Notes under the pieces: generated by a model | Told to the model about the DNA's origin: nothing | Database searches by the model: none | What the model saw: the letters and a program-made list of their open reading frames with translations, nothing else | Origin: Gimesia chilikensis | Lineage (GTDB): Bacteria; Planctomycetota; Planctomycetia; Planctomycetales; Planctomycetaceae | DNA length: 64,000 nt | Direction: 5' to 3' | Assembly (NCBI RefSeq): GCF_007744075.1 | Contig: NZ_CP036266.1 | Span: 3,457,748-3,521,747 of the forward strand | Position numbers and translations under genes: made by a program | In this document: positions 30,868-41,961 of the stretch, one piece after another | Numbering within the stretch: the stretch's first letter is position 1 | Layout of the letters: every line of letters begins with the position of its first letter

Positions 30868-31598
30868 AGTTACTTGTTGTTGAAGACGAAAAAGCACTCG
30901 CACAGGGTTTAAAGTTCAACTTCGAACAGGAAGGTTATACGGTACTGACTGCCGAAGACGGTCCGACTGCGATCCGTCATTTCGAAGAATGCTATGAGTC
31001 GGACGGGGAGAGTATTGACCTGGTCGTACTGGACCTGATGCTGCCGGGAATGAGCGGTTATGAGATTGCTAAGGAGATCCGCCGGATCGACGAAGTTGTG
31101 CCGATCCTGGTTCTCAGTGCCCGCGAGTTGAGTGAAGACAAGGCCTACGCCTTCGATTGCGGGACCGATCAGTATATGACGAAGCCATTCGCCTTGCCCG
31201 AACTTTTGAGCCGGGTCAAGAACCTGCTCAAGCGGAAAAGCCTGGTCCAGAAAGCGCCAGTCACGACGCGGAATGTGCCCAAGGAATACCAGTTCGGTAA
31301 TGTGACGGTGGACTTTGAAGCATTTGAAATCGAAGTCGATGGTGAGCGAAAAAGTCTGACCAACCTGGAGTTGCGACTGCTCCAGTATTTCATCGAGCAC
31401 GAGGGCATGGTACTGACGCGGGCCCAGATTCTGGATGACGTCTGGGGTGAGCAATCTGCCTTTGTGACCACCCGCACGATCGATAACTTCGTGCTGCGGC
31501 TACGAAAACTGGTTGAGAGTAATCCTGCCGAACCGGTGCACATTGTTTCCGTACGCGGGGCCGGATATCGCTTCATGCCGGAAGAGATGTCGGAGTAA
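30864..31598 (+). CDS. OmpR/PhoB-family response regulator
   Basis: This 244-residue regulator has an N-terminal receiver domain with acidic pocket EDE (residues 7-9), phosphoacceptor Asp57 and Lys near LTKPF-type motif YMTKPF. The C-terminal winged helix (about 140-240) contains LTNLELRLLQYF, VLTRAQILDDVWG and TIDNFVLRLRKL. It is translationally coupled to the kinase by an ATGA overlap. A fatty-acid desaturase gene begins 218 bases downstream on the same strand and is a possible target. Confidence 0.92.
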   Translation: MKLLVVEDEKALAQGLKFNFEQEGYTVLTAEDGPTAIRHFEECYESDGESIDLVVLDLMLPGMSGYEIAKEIRRIDEVVPILVLSARELSEDKAYAFDCGTDQYMTKPFALPELLSRVKNLLKRKSLVQKAPVTTRNVPKEYQFGNVTVDFEAFEIEVDGERKSLTNLELRLLQYFIEHEGMVLTRAQILDDVWGEQSAFVTTRTIDNFVLRLRKLVESNPAEPVHIVSVRGAGYRFMPEEMSE

Positions 31599-31816
31599 TC
31601 GAGTGGACAAGTGTGTGATCCCTTGAGGGTTTTCGGGTTGGAAGTCCTGAAATTGCAGACTTTTTTTCACTTTGACATAACTTTGACAATTATATGACCC
31701 TTACCAGACACCTCGTGTCGACCTCATTGTTAGAATCCCGTGGAAGTGAGAGATCAGTGGAAGTCTGGTTTCTGCAAATAAACCATCAAGACACCTAACG
31801 AAACGATGAGGATATC

Positions 31817-32824
31817 ATGGCGAGTGTCATCTTAGAGCAACCTCCTGAGAATCAATCCACGGTTACAGCTCAGCCGAAGAAATCCAAAAAGCGCGAAGAG
31901 CGCGAGCAGATCATTTCCAAGTTCCACAAAGAGAACCTGAAATGGAGCAATGTGGACTGGGTCATTCTGTTGTGGATGGCAGGCATTCACATCGGTGCTG
32001 TCGCGGCGTTTTTCTTCATCTCCTGGCAGGCCGTCGTGACCTGTCTGGTACTGCACTGGGCCACAGCCAGTATTGGCATCTGCCTGGGCTACCACCGTTA
32101 CCTCTCACATAAATCCATGAAGCTGCGTGCTCCTGCTGAGTTCTTCGTGCTGCTCTGTGGCGTGCTGTCGGGTGAAGGTTCACCTCTGACCTGGGCTGCG
32201 ACTCACCGCTTGCATCACCAGAAATCTGACAAGCACGGTGATCCACACTCTCCGTTTGAGGGAACCTTCTGGTCTCACCTGCTCTGGTTGTTCGTGTATC
32301 GCAGCAAGGAAGTCAACCAGAAGTTCTTCGAGCACTATGTGCCCGACATGAAAGATCGCAAGATGCTGCAGTTCTTCGAAAAGACCTACGGACTCTGGGT
32401 GGTTGGTTCCGGCTTCGTCCTGTTCGGCATTGGATACGCAATGGGCGGCATGTACATGGCCTGGTCAATGCTGCTCTGGGGCCTGTGTGCCCGGATGGCA
32501 TTTGTTTACAACTCAACCTGGTTTGTGAACTCCGCGACACACCTGTGGGGTTACCGCAACTATGAAACGACCGATCAGTCCAAGAACCTGTGGTGGGTCG
32601 CAATCGTCGCTTACGGCGAAGGCTGGCACAACAATCACCACGCTCATCCTTCTGTAGCACCCGCCGGTCACCGCAAATGGGAATTCGACATTACCTGGTG
32701 GTCCATCAAAGCACTGCGGGCCATTGGACAGGCATACGACGTTAACGATCGGATTCCTCAGAAGAATGCCGAGCCGGAAATCGATCCGGAGCCCGGCAAG
32801 AACGGCATCGTAGTCGCGAAGTAA
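31817..32824 (+). CDS. Fatty-acid (acyl-CoA type) desaturase
   Basis: This 335-residue membrane di-iron desaturase of the delta-9 type has histidine boxes HRYLSH (93-98), HRLHH (130-134) and HNNHHAH (about residue 275), with membrane helices between. The reaction introduces a double bond in saturated acyl chains, controlling membrane fluidity. The N-terminal 45 residues are charged and cytoplasmic. A clear intrinsic terminator follows the gene. It lies downstream of the kinase/regulator pair with a 218-base gap that could hold its own promoter. A gatgagg stretch precedes the ATG. Confidence 0.93.
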   Translation: MASVILEQPPENQSTVTAQPKKSKKREEREQIISKFHKENLKWSNVDWVILLWMAGIHIGAVAAFFFISWQAVVTCLVLHWATASIGICLGYHRYLSHKSMKLRAPAEFFVLLCGVLSGEGSPLTWAATHRLHHQKSDKHGDPHSPFEGTFWSHLLWLFVYRSKEVNQKFFEHYVPDMKDRKMLQFFEKTYGLWVVGSGFVLFGIGYAMGGMYMAWSMLLWGLCARMAFVYNSTWFVNSATHLWGYRNYETTDQSKNLWWVAIVAYGEGWHNNHHAHPSVAPAGHRKWEFDITWWSIKALRAIGQAYDVNDRIPQKNAEPEIDPEPGKNGIVVAK

Positions 32825-32851
32825 ACGCGTCGATTGAATAAACAATATGAA

Positions 32852-32888
32852 AGCCCTGACTGGCGAAAACCGGTCAGGGCTTTTTTTA
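32852..32888 (+). terminator. Intrinsic terminator after the desaturase gene
   Basis: A 12-base-pair stem (agccctgactgg / ccggtcagggct, one G-U) with loop cgaaaa is followed by seven T residues. Confidence 0.93.
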
Positions 32889-32913
32889 TACATGAATGAG
32901 ATTAAAGAGGATG

Positions 32914-34245
32914 TCAGCTTTGTTTAATCTGTTCCAGATACCCCGGCCTTAAGACGTTTTCGCACCACTGTGCGGCTTTGAGCAGATCGTCAAATTTATC
33001 GGGATGTCCAGTGATCTGGATTCCCAGCGGCAGGCCGGTCTCGCTGACAGCCACGGGAATGGTAATTGTCGGAAAGCCGGTCAGGCTCCAGGGGGCATTC
33101 ATACCAGGATTCCCGGTCGTTGTTGTGTCGGGAGCTGCTCCATGGGTGGCGGGAGAGATCAGGATTTCGGAACGGACGAAACAGCGTCGCATGATCTGGC
33201 TGATAGTATTCTGGTAGTCCAGGCAGGCCTGATAGCGTTCCTGGGAAACTCCCCTGCCCGCTTCGAGGACGTCGCTGATCGCAGGACCATAATGTTCCCG
33301 GTTCTGTTCGTAATCCTTGCCTAACTGGTGCAACATTTCGTACTGCATCAGGCTCAAGTGCTCTTCCAGGATCGAATCAAATTCGGATGGCAGTGGACAT
33401 TCTCGAATCGGAGCACCAGCGGCGTTCAGTTCATCGGAAGCCATTGTGAGCGCCAGTTGCATTTCGGGTTCCGCACGCGCTGAGAAGAACCCGGAAAGCC
33501 AGCCGATCCGCGGTGGTTCGATCACCGGCTCCACGAGTAATGGCAGATATGTCGCCTGATCGGTCATGCAGTCCAGCATGATAACCAGGTCAACCACGGT
33601 TTGGGCAATCGGTCCGACATGATCCAGATGGTCCGAGAGCAGGATGACGCCATGTCGGTCAACCATTCCAAATGTGGGCTTCAGCCCGGCAACTCCGCAA
33701 TACGCAGCCGGGCGAATGATGGAGCCTCCGGTCTGGGTGCCCACTGCAGCCAGGCACATGCCTGCAGCGACAGCGGCGGCAGAACCACTTGACGAGCCAC
33801 CAGGCGTGTGTTCCTTGTTCCAGGGATTTCGTGTGGGTGGTGGATCGAAGCAGGCCAGCTGAGTCGTCTCCGTTTTTCCGGGAAAGATCGCTCCTTCCAG
33901 ACGCAGGTTGGCGACGACCATCGCGTCCTGGGAGGCGGGCGTCTCGTCCCGCGATTCCAGCCCGGCCCGGGTGGGCATGCCTTTGACGTCGATGATGTCC
34001 TTGATACCCACGGGGATGCCATGCAGCGGACCCCGCCAGATGCCGCGTTGAATTTCCGCGTCCAGTTCATCGGCCTGTTGAAAGGCGGACACACGATCAA
34101 GGTAAGCCCAGGCGTGGATGACATCTTCTTCCGCATCGATTTTTCGGAAGCATTGTTCCAGAAGTTCGCGGCACGAGAGCGTGCCTGCCTTGAGGGCCTG
34201 TTGTGTGTCTGCGATGGTTTGAGGTGGTGTCTGGAACAGATTCAT
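32914..34245 (-). CDS. Amidase (amidase-signature family)
   Basis: This 443-residue amidase-signature enzyme has the Lys in GIPVGIKDIID and the glycine/serine signature PGGSSSGSAAAVAAGM followed by TQTGGSIIRPAAYCG, which gives the Ser-cisSer-Lys triad, and GLKPT. It hydrolyses C-N bonds. It could act on a small-molecule amide or be a GatA relative; the absence of gatB and gatC next to it and its 443-residue length argue for a stand-alone amidase. Start ATG 34245. It faces away from the SRP RNA/dnaX block. Confidence 0.88.
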   Translation of the reverse strand: MNLFQTPPQTIADTQQALKAGTLSCRELLEQCFRKIDAEEDVIHAWAYLDRVSAFQQADELDAEIQRGIWRGPLHGIPVGIKDIIDVKGMPTRAGLESRDETPASQDAMVVANLRLEGAIFPGKTETTQLACFDPPPTRNPWNKEHTPGGSSSGSAAAVAAGMCLAAVGTQTGGSIIRPAAYCGVAGLKPTFGMVDRHGVILLSDHLDHVGPIAQTVVDLVIMLDCMTDQATYLPLLVEPVIEPPRIGWLSGFFSARAEPEMQLALTMASDELNAAGAPIRECPLPSEFDSILEEHLSLMQYEMLHQLGKDYEQNREHYGPAISDVLEAGRGVSQERYQACLDYQNTISQIMRRCFVRSEILISPATHGAAPDTTTTGNPGMNAPWSLTGFPTITIPVAVSETGLPLGIQITGHPDKFDDLLKAAQWCENVLRPGYLEQIKQS

Positions 34246-34389
34246 AATCGGTTTCTGATATATGGGTGCGGATTATCACAGGTTTTTTTGATTTTCAATG
34301 ATTCCGGGTCGGAAATCAAATGGCAGTGGGTTGACGATTGGAAAATTAGCTCCATAATGCATGGTTCACGCGTTGATACGCTATCAATT

Positions 34390-34510
34390 CAGGGGCGGAA
34401 TGCTGTCCCCGAGTATGGTGGGGTAGTCGTTGACCGGGTCAGATCTTAACCGAAGCAGCCCACAGCGGTTTATTCCAGGTGTACGAGGGGGCAGTATTTC
34501 GCCCCTGTTT
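34390..34510 (+). ncRNA. ffs: Signal recognition particle RNA (4.5S type)
   Basis: The core GGUCAG-A-UC-...-GAAGCAGCC (34437-34460) lines up base for base with the E. coli 4.5S domain IV, including the symmetric GCAG loop. The ends pair: caggggcg (34390-34397) with cgccccug (34500-34507), and further in cugucccc with gggggcag. A T-run follows, so it is a compact SRP RNA of about 120 nt. The apical tetraloop is UAAC (URRC type) rather than GGAA. Position immediately before dnaX matches scr in Bacillus. Confidence 0.92.
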
Positions 34511-34666
34511 TTATTTCCCGTGTCTATTCGCGATGCAGATCTCAATCAGGGCTACTCTCTCACTGGATAAACAGCCCGTAGTCTTCTATTGTAGATGTTT
34601 GAGCAGTCAGACGATTGCCGTTTGCCAAACAATGCCTCTATTTGATTTCGATCTCTGAAGTTACGC

Positions 34667-36454
34667 ATGTCCAAACAATCACTACAGTACACCGTGCTGG
34701 CCCGTCGTTTTCGCCCGCAAAACTTCTCGGAAGTGGTGGGACAGGAAATGGTCGCTCGGGCGCTGCAGAACGCCATCCGGGGAGACCGGGTTGCCCACGC
34801 CTACCTGTTTACCGGTGCCCGCGGAGTCGGTAAAACGTCGATGGCCCGAATTTTAGCCAAGGCGTTGAACTGTCCCAACACGCAGGATGGAATCCCCTGT
34901 GGCGAGTGCGAAATCTGTCAGAACATCGCGACAGGCAGCGATGTCGACGTACTGGAAATCGACGGTGCGTCGAACCGCGGGATTGATGATATCCGCTCTC
35001 TGCGGGCCAATGTTAATGTGCGTTCGATGCGATCCAAATACAAGATCTACATCATCGACGAAGTGCACATGCTGACCAAAGAGGCCTTCAACGCCCTGCT
35101 GAAAACGCTGGAAGAGCCGCCTCCGAACGTTAAATTCATCTTCTGTACGACTGAGCCTAACAAGTTACCCGATACGATTCTGTCCCGTTGTCAGCGGTTC
35201 GATTTCGGGTATATCGAAGAGACGAGTATCTGTGAGCGACTCAGACAGATCGCGGAAGCAGAAGGGGTCACGGTTGCCGATGATGCCATCCAGCTGGTTG
35301 CCCGGCGGGCCGGCGGTTCAATGCGGGACAGCCAGTCCATTTTTGACCAGCTGCTTTCGTTTGGTGAAGATAAACTGACTGCAGAAGGCGTGCACCGTAT
35401 CCTGGGGACTGCCAGTGATGAACGGTTGATAGAACTGCTGGATGCGTTGATGCAGCAAAAGCGGGATGTGGCGCTCTCACTGTTTGATGCGGCCCTGATT
35501 TCAGGCGTGCAGCTGAATGAGCTGGTTGATCAGCTCCTGAATTACCTGCGCGATCTGTCGGTCGTGGCGAGTGGCGCCAATGATGTTACGCTGCTGGCCA
35601 TCTCGGAAAATAATCGGGAGAGCCTGCAACGACAGGCAGAGGTCTGGGGGATTCATACCTGTCTGGCAGCGTTTCAGGTGTTGAATGAAGCGCGGAATAA
35701 AATGTTCCGCGCCAGCCATGGTCGTGCCCTGGTCGAGCTGGCGTTGATCCGGATGTCTCTGCTGGAAGACCTCGACCAGTTGTGTGCGTTTGTAAAATCA
35801 GGCGGAGCAGTGCCTGCGATGGCAGCCGCTCCCCGTCCCGCGGTCTCCGCAGCCCCGGTTTCGGCTCCCGCTCCCCCTCCCCGGGAAGCCCCTTCCCGTC
35901 CGGAACCGGCTCCTCAACCGGCTGTCGATCAAAAAAAAATTGAAAAAAAAAATGAAAATCAATCGGTTGTAGCGTCAAATTCAATTGAAAGCACACCTCC
36001 TGCCCGGGATTTGATTCCACTACGGGCTGGGATGGAAAGTTTACTGTTGTCGCAACTTATTGAAAATACAGGGGATCTGTTGAAAGACTCCCTGAAGGGA
36101 GTGGCGTCAATAGCAATTTCTGGGCCGAAACAGCTGGATTTACAATTCTCCAAGAGCTATAATTTCGCAAAACAATACTGCGAACGACCTGAGATGTTGG
36201 TCAAACTCGAAGCAGCATTGGAAAAACTGACAGGAGAGCGGGCCAAGATCCGCCTGATTGTTCAGGAGCCAGCAGAGGCTGAAGAGGCCGCAGATGAAAA
36301 TAACACACTGGCACAAAAAAAACGGGTAGAAAAACGAGATCTGGCACCTGCTGGAGATGAATTTCTGCAAGAGGCTCTGACTGTGTTTAATGCTCAGAGC
36401 GTGCGAGTGGATGTCTTAAAAGTCAAAACGGAAGAGAAAAAAGAGGAATCATAG
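34667..36454 (+). CDS. dnaX: DNA polymerase III subunits gamma/tau
   Basis: This 595-residue clamp-loader ATPase has Walker A GARGVGKT (50-57), zinc cysteines 69, 78, 81 and 84, Walker B IIDEVHML and the sensor-1 region FCTTEPNKLP. SRC (arginine finger) follows in LSRCQRF. Domains I-III end near residue 370; a Pro/Ala-rich linker and a tau-specific C-terminal region follow. At codons 422-430 two long A runs (35931-35939 and 35943-35952) occur, and in the -1 frame each is followed by TGA, which would yield a gamma form of about 425-429 residues. Loads the beta clamp and bridges polymerase and helicase. Next gene 2 bases after the stop. Confidence 0.97.
   Translation: MSKQSLQYTVLARRFRPQNFSEVVGQEMVARALQNAIRGDRVAHAYLFTGARGVGKTSMARILAKALNCPNTQDGIPCGECEICQNIATGSDVDVLEIDGASNRGIDDIRSLRANVNVRSMRSKYKIYIIDEVHMLTKEAFNALLKTLEEPPPNVKFIFCTTEPNKLPDTILSRCQRFDFGYIEETSICERLRQIAEAEGVTVADDAIQLVARRAGGSMRDSQSIFDQLLSFGEDKLTAEGVHRILGTASDERLIELLDALMQQKRDVALSLFDAALISGVQLNELVDQLLNYLRDLSVVASGANDVTLLAISENNRESLQRQAEVWGIHTCLAAFQVLNEARNKMFRASHGRALVELALIRMSLLEDLDQLCAFVKSGGAVPAMAAAPRPAVSAAPVSAPAPPPREAPSRPEPAPQPAVDQKKIEKKNENQSVVASNSIESTPPARDLIPLRAGMESLLLSQLIENTGDLLKDSLKGVASIAISGPKQLDLQFSKSYNFAKQYCERPEMLVKLEAALEKLTGERAKIRLIVQEPAEAEEAADENNTLAQKKRVEKRDLAPAGDEFLQEALTVFNAQSVRVDVLKVKTEEKKEES
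35931..35955 (+). promoter_or_regulatory. dnaX poly-A slippage site (A9 and A10 runs)
   Basis: Nine A residues at 35931-35939 and ten at 35943-35952 lie in the linker between the ATPase core and the tau domain. A -1 frame change in the first run meets TGA at 35941; in the second run it meets TGA at 35953. A +1 change meets TAG at 35970. The arrangement resembles the A9 site of Thermus dnaX, where transcriptional slippage is known. Confidence 0.75.
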
Positions 36455-36456
36455 CC

Positions 36457-36810
36457 ATGTTCAAAGGACTGGGAAATCTGGCCGGCATGATGAAGCAGTT
36501 TTCGGAAATGCAGGGACGGATGCAGGAAATGCAGGACAAACTGGCCAAGCTGAAGTTCGAAGGCGCCGCCGGTGGTGGCATGGTGACTGTAGAAGCAAAC
36601 GGCCAGCAGAAAATTCTGGGTGTCACCATTGATCCGACACTGATGGAGAGCGGTGATAAGGAAATGCTGGAAGATCTGGTTACCGCAGCTACCAATGCCG
36701 CTCTCGATAAAGCCCGCGAAGGCGCAGCGGAAGAAATGGCTCAAATCACAGGAGGGCTGAACATCCCCGGTCTCGATGAGGCATTGTCCAAGTTCAATCC
36801 CAATTCGTAG
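36457..36810 (+). CDS. YbaB/EbfC nucleoid-associated protein
   Basis: This 117-residue YbaB/EbfC family protein forms a dimeric DNA-binding 'tweezer'. The N-terminal helix has the [19 protein letters not shown] heptads; the strand [16 protein letters not shown] and the C-terminal [15 protein letters not shown] are family typical. It starts 2 bases after dnaX stops and is followed by recR, as in Bacillus (yaaK) and E. coli. Role: DNA binding, probably linked to recombination or repair and gene control. Confidence 0.93.
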   Translation: MFKGLGNLAGMMKQFSEMQGRMQEMQDKLAKLKFEGAAGGGMVTVEANGQQKILGVTIDPTLMESGDKEMLEDLVTAATNAALDKAREGAAEEMAQITGGLNIPGLDEALSKFNPNS

Positions 36811-36892
36811 GCTGAGGTTTCCTCCCCCTGATTTCCAGCCAGGTATCGCTGGGTTTCGTTCGTCGATTTCTCATGATAAAGAGTTCACTTTT

Positions 36893-37519
36893 ATGGCGTT
36901 TCGTGGAAGAGAGAATCAGTCTCATCCTTACGGTTCCAGCGTGGGGCAATTGATTGACCAGTTTGCTACGCTGCCCGGAATCGGTCGCAAGTCGGCGGAA
37001 CGTCTGGCGCACTATGTCCTCTCGATTCCCGAGGCCGAAGCGCGTCAACTGGCAGATGCCATCATTGCTGTGAAACAGGCGATTCATCCCTGCAAGATCT
37101 GCTTTAACCTGACCGAACAGGAAGTCTGCAGCATCTGTGCTGATCCACGACGGGATAAAAAACTGGTCTGTGTTGTCGAACAGCCCCGGGATGTGGTTTC
37201 ACTGGAAGCCACCAGTTCGTTTCAAGGTGTGTATCATGTGTTGCAGGGACGAATTTCTCCCCTGGAAGGAGTCGGCCCCGATGATCTGACGATCAACGCC
37301 CTGGTGCGCCGGGTCAAGCAGGATGGCGTACAGGAAATTATTATGGCTACCAACCCGACCCTGGAAGGGGACGGGACTGCGCTCTACATTTCGAATCTGC
37401 TCGAACACGAAAATGTGGAAATTACCAGGCTGGCGCGCGGAATAGCTTCCGGCAGCGTCCTGGAATTTGCGAATAAAGAGATGTTGGCGGATGCCTTGCA
37501 GGGACGACAAAGGTTCTAG
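36893..37519 (+). CDS. recR: Recombination mediator protein RecR
   Basis: This 208-residue RecR has the helix-hairpin-helix near the N terminus ([17 protein letters not shown]), the four-Cys zinc motif CKIC-x9-CSIC and a Toprim domain starting [11 protein letters not shown]-terminal Walker-like/ELAN region contains [15 protein letters not shown] and [12 protein letters not shown]. It acts with RecO in loading RecA at gaps. ATG 36893 is used; the frame stays open upstream into the end of ybaB, but the extra residues have no RecR character. It completes the dnaX-ybaB-recR block. Confidence 0.96.
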   Translation: MAFRGRENQSHPYGSSVGQLIDQFATLPGIGRKSAERLAHYVLSIPEAEARQLADAIIAVKQAIHPCKICFNLTEQEVCSICADPRRDKKLVCVVEQPRDVVSLEATSSFQGVYHVLQGRISPLEGVGPDDLTINALVRRVKQDGVQEIIMATNPTLEGDGTALYISNLLEHENVEITRLARGIASGSVLEFANKEMLADALQGRQRF

Positions 37520-37576
37520 GTTTTCATTTTCATTTGTTTCTTTAACAACCATGATGAGTTTGAATTCGGATAATAT

Positions 37577-39067
37577 ATGCATCTGAATATTTCACAACAA
37601 ATGAAACTGGGCCAGCAGATGAAGCTGGCTCCCCGGATGATCCAGTCCATGGAGATTCTGCAGCTCCCATTACAGGCGCTGGAGGAACGCATTGACCAGG
37701 AACTGGCAGAGAATGTCTGCCTGGAACGCGTCAGCGATACTGAAGGGACAACGGATACCGAAACGGAACTGATGCGGAGTCAGGCTGACGACGATGCCAA
37801 CAGTTACAAGCTCGACGAAAAAGAGATGGTCGCCGGCAACGAAACCAACAACGAGTCCGATTTCGAACGGCTGCTCGAGATGGCAGAACAGTGGCCGGAA
37901 GATAATGTGACTTCCGCGACCAAGCCTTCGTCAAACCGAATCAGCGAAGACATCGAACGTAACAACGATGCGGTCGCCAATATTTCAGAACGCCAGCAGA
38001 CCATCAATGAATACCTGCTGGAACAGTTTCATTACTTTTCCTGCTCTCACGAGATCAAGGAATTCGGCGAATATCTGATTCAGAACCTCGATCATAATGG
38101 TCGGCTGCAGAGTTCCCTGCCCGAGATCGTGCAGGTCTATGGAAAATCAATCTCGCAGGAAGAGGCCGAAACCGCCCTGCACCTCATTCAGAAATGCGAT
38201 CCTCCCGGCGTGGGGGCGCGGGATCTGAAAGAGTGTCTGCTCCTGCAACTCAAGCCGGACGCTCCCTATCGCGACGTGCTGGTCACCCTGATCACATCAC
38301 ACCTGGAAGATCTGGGACAAAATCGGTTACCCGTCATTCAACGAAAGACCGGCTACTCGATCGATACCATCAAAAATGCGATGTCCTATCTGCGTTATCT
38401 GGATCCATTCCCGGGACGTGGATTTGAATCGGAGCCGGTGTTGAAAGTGACGCCGGATGTCTTTGTCAAAAAAGACGAAAACGGCAAGTACGTGGTCGAA
38501 CTTGAGAATGAGTACACACCACCACTGCGGATCAGCCGACATTACGCACAACTGCTCCGCAATAAAAATGACGATCAGACCAAAGACTACATCAAGAAGA
38601 AGATCGATGCCGCCAAATGGTTGATTGAAGCCATCGAGCAGCGGCACAGCACTTTGAAACGCGTGGCGCAGGCGATTGTCGACTTTCAGACCGACTTCCT
38701 CGATAACGGTCCGGAATACATCGTCCCCCTCAAAATGCAGCAGATCGCAGATGTGGTTGGCGTGCACGTTACGACGGTCTCGCGTGCCGTCGATGATAAA
38801 TGGATCCAGACTCCGCGTGGTTTGTATCCTCTCAAGCGTTTCTTTGGCGGCGGTACCAAGACCTCCGACGGGGAAGACGTGGCCTGGGGCATTATCCGTC
38901 TCAAGATGAAAGAGATCATCGATGGGGAAGATAAAAGCAAACCGCTCAGTGATGACGCACTGGTCGATGCCCTGGCGAAGGAAGGTTACAACCTCGCACG
39001 ACGAACCGTAACCAAATATCGCAAAGCGATGAATATCCCCTCATCCCGACAACGGCGTGAGTATTAA
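37577..39067 (+). CDS. rpoN: RNA polymerase sigma-54 factor
   Basis: This 496-residue sigma-54 has region I near the N terminus ([22 protein letters not shown]), an acidic region II (about 50-130) and the core-binding region (about 140-330). The C-terminal DNA-binding part has [19 protein letters not shown]-type helix-turn-helix and the RpoN box ARRTVTKYR close to the end. It directs transcription from -24/-12 promoters with enhancer-binding proteins. It starts 57 bases after recR and may be co-transcribed. No obvious AAA+ activator is in the window. Confidence 0.96.
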   Translation: MHLNISQQMKLGQQMKLAPRMIQSMEILQLPLQALEERIDQELAENVCLERVSDTEGTTDTETELMRSQADDDANSYKLDEKEMVAGNETNNESDFERLLEMAEQWPEDNVTSATKPSSNRISEDIERNNDAVANISERQQTINEYLLEQFHYFSCSHEIKEFGEYLIQNLDHNGRLQSSLPEIVQVYGKSISQEEAETALHLIQKCDPPGVGARDLKECLLLQLKPDAPYRDVLVTLITSHLEDLGQNRLPVIQRKTGYSIDTIKNAMSYLRYLDPFPGRGFESEPVLKVTPDVFVKKDENGKYVVELENEYTPPLRISRHYAQLLRNKNDDQTKDYIKKKIDAAKWLIEAIEQRHSTLKRVAQAIVDFQTDFLDNGPEYIVPLKMQQIADVVGVHVTTVSRAVDDKWIQTPRGLYPLKRFFGGGTKTSDGEDVAWGIIRLKMKEIIDGEDKSKPLSDDALVDALAKEGYNLARRTVTKYRKAMNIPSSRQRREY

Positions 39068-39079
39068 GCGGTCGCCACT

Positions 39080-40006
39080 TCAGAGTTGATGCTGCCAGCC
39101 ACTTCGTTCCAGTGAAACGCGGGAACCATCGGTCTGTTCCAGGAACGCCCCCTGCCCTGAGTTGATTTCACCCAGGTGCGTAAGTGGGATTGAGAGTGGG
39201 TTTTGCTCAAGCAGTTTTTGTCCCTCTTCAGGTGAGACGGTGAAGAGCAATTCGAAGTCTTCGCCGTCGGAAAGTGCCTTCTGCAGACGCTCTGCTTCAG
39301 TCAGTTCTGTAGAAAGGCAGGCGTTGATGGGAAGCTGCTCTGAGCGGATCACGGCGCCCACGCCTGATTCAGTTGTTATATGCTGTAGATCGGAAGCCAA
39401 TCCATCGCTGATGTCGATCATCGCGTGCAGGGAGACCATTTGCCTGAGGAGTGTTGCTTCCCTGATGCGTGGCGTAAAGGTCAGGTGATGTGACGCCAGG
39501 CTGCCTCCCAGAGCGCCGGTAACGAAGATCCAGTCCCCGTCACGGGCATTGGAACGTGTAATTGACTGCAGGCTCGGAGCCATTCCCATGACCGCGACAT
39601 TGATCACCAGCGGACCGTCCCAGGTGTTCGTGTCACCGCCGATGACCTCAACGTGAAATTCTCTGGCGAGGTCAATCAGGCCCTGCATGACAGACTTGGC
39701 AAATTCAGCCCCCCGTGAACGGGGTAACGCCAGACTCACCAGGGCGGAATGCGGTTCTCCCGCCATCGCGGCGATGTCACTGAGATTCACTGCCAGCGCC
39801 TTGCGGCCTGCGAGTTCAGGAGTCGCAGGAGGAAACGTGAAATGCGTCCCTTCCATCAACATATCGGTTGCCAGCAACAGCTCCCTGCCCGCCTGCGGTT
39901 GCACAATGGCAGTATCATCGCCGATGCTCCGCAGGTCATGCGGAGGAGCCGGGCAACGGGTCTGGATCCATTCGATCAGTTCAAATTCGTGGAAAGCGGC
40001 AGCCAT
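39080..40006 (-). CDS. thiL: Thiamine-monophosphate kinase
   Basis: This 308-residue ThiL phosphorylates thiamine monophosphate to the diphosphate, the last step of thiamine cofactor synthesis. Visible family features: DDTAIVQPQ with paired Asp, TDMLMEGTHF, AVNLSDIAAMAGEPHSALVSL, IGGDTNTWDG, VTGALGGS, IDISDGLASDLQHI and SDGEDFELLFTV. It is convergent with rpoN (12-base gap). Start ATG 40006. It appears single-gene; no other thi genes are nearby. Confidence 0.95.
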   Translation of the reverse strand: MAAAFHEFELIEWIQTRCPAPPHDLRSIGDDTAIVQPQAGRELLLATDMLMEGTHFTFPPATPELAGRKALAVNLSDIAAMAGEPHSALVSLALPRSRGAEFAKSVMQGLIDLAREFHVEVIGGDTNTWDGPLVINVAVMGMAPSLQSITRSNARDGDWIFVTGALGGSLASHHLTFTPRIREATLLRQMVSLHAMIDISDGLASDLQHITTESGVGAVIRSEQLPINACLSTELTEAERLQKALSDGEDFELLFTVSPEEGQKLLEQNPLSIPLTHLGEINSGQGAFLEQTDGSRVSLERSGWQHQL

Positions 40007-40155
40007 AGGTGATTCTAAAAGCGGGGCTGGTTGGACGGTAAATCGAGTCTATGTGAGTTCGACAACGAAGCTCATCATATCAGACAAGAGTCCCGCCTGG
40101 CGAGGCGGTGAGGTACAGATTCTGAGCGTAACCTGTTGATCGAATTCATCGCTTG

Positions 40156-40199
40156 TAAAAAAAGAACCCGGCACGCTTATACAAAAAGCGTGTCGGGCT
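40156..40199 (-). terminator. Intrinsic terminator after the HtrA gene
   Basis: Read on the minus strand, a stem of about 12 base pairs (cccgacacgctt / aagcgtgccggg, one G-U pair) with a short loop is followed by a T-run (rc of taaaaaaag). It lies 45 bases beyond the stop at 40245. Confidence 0.88.
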
Positions 40200-40244
40200 G
40201 ATGGATCCAGTTGATGAACTGAATGATGGATCTGTTAACTGAGC

Positions 40245-41642
<1,398 letters not shown>

Positions 41643-41961
41643 TCGGTGGCTCAGTTCATCGAGGTGGCGGTGCGATTACTCGCGTGTCCTAGTTCCATCT
41701 ACCGACCGGAGGCGATCCATCAATGCTCCGTAGAACTGGGTATCGGAATGAATTCTTTGGTGTCTTAATTATGAACAGACTCTCTGGAATAGTTTACCTA
41801 GTTGACAGTGCGTAACTTTAGGTAAGGCATGCGGATTGTCGCGTTGTCGCTTTTCGGTTTCTATTTGGGAATTCCGAAAAAGGCTCATGTCGGCCAGATT
41901 GGATAGCTGCGGAGACCACCTTCAGACACTAAAATGAGACTGTGAACGATGTTCAGGTTGC
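41643..41961. other. Intergenic region, HtrA promoter side
   Basis: These 319 bases hold no coding sequence I can support. On the minus strand they lie upstream of the HtrA gene and downstream of the TPR gene and should hold the HtrA promoter. No clear operator or terminator is visible. Confidence 0.5.

Noticed and set aside
32914-34245. Assignment of the amidase as GatA of the Glu-tRNA amidotransferase.
   Set aside because: No gatB or gatC nearby and the protein is shorter than usual GatA; a general amidase is the safer call.
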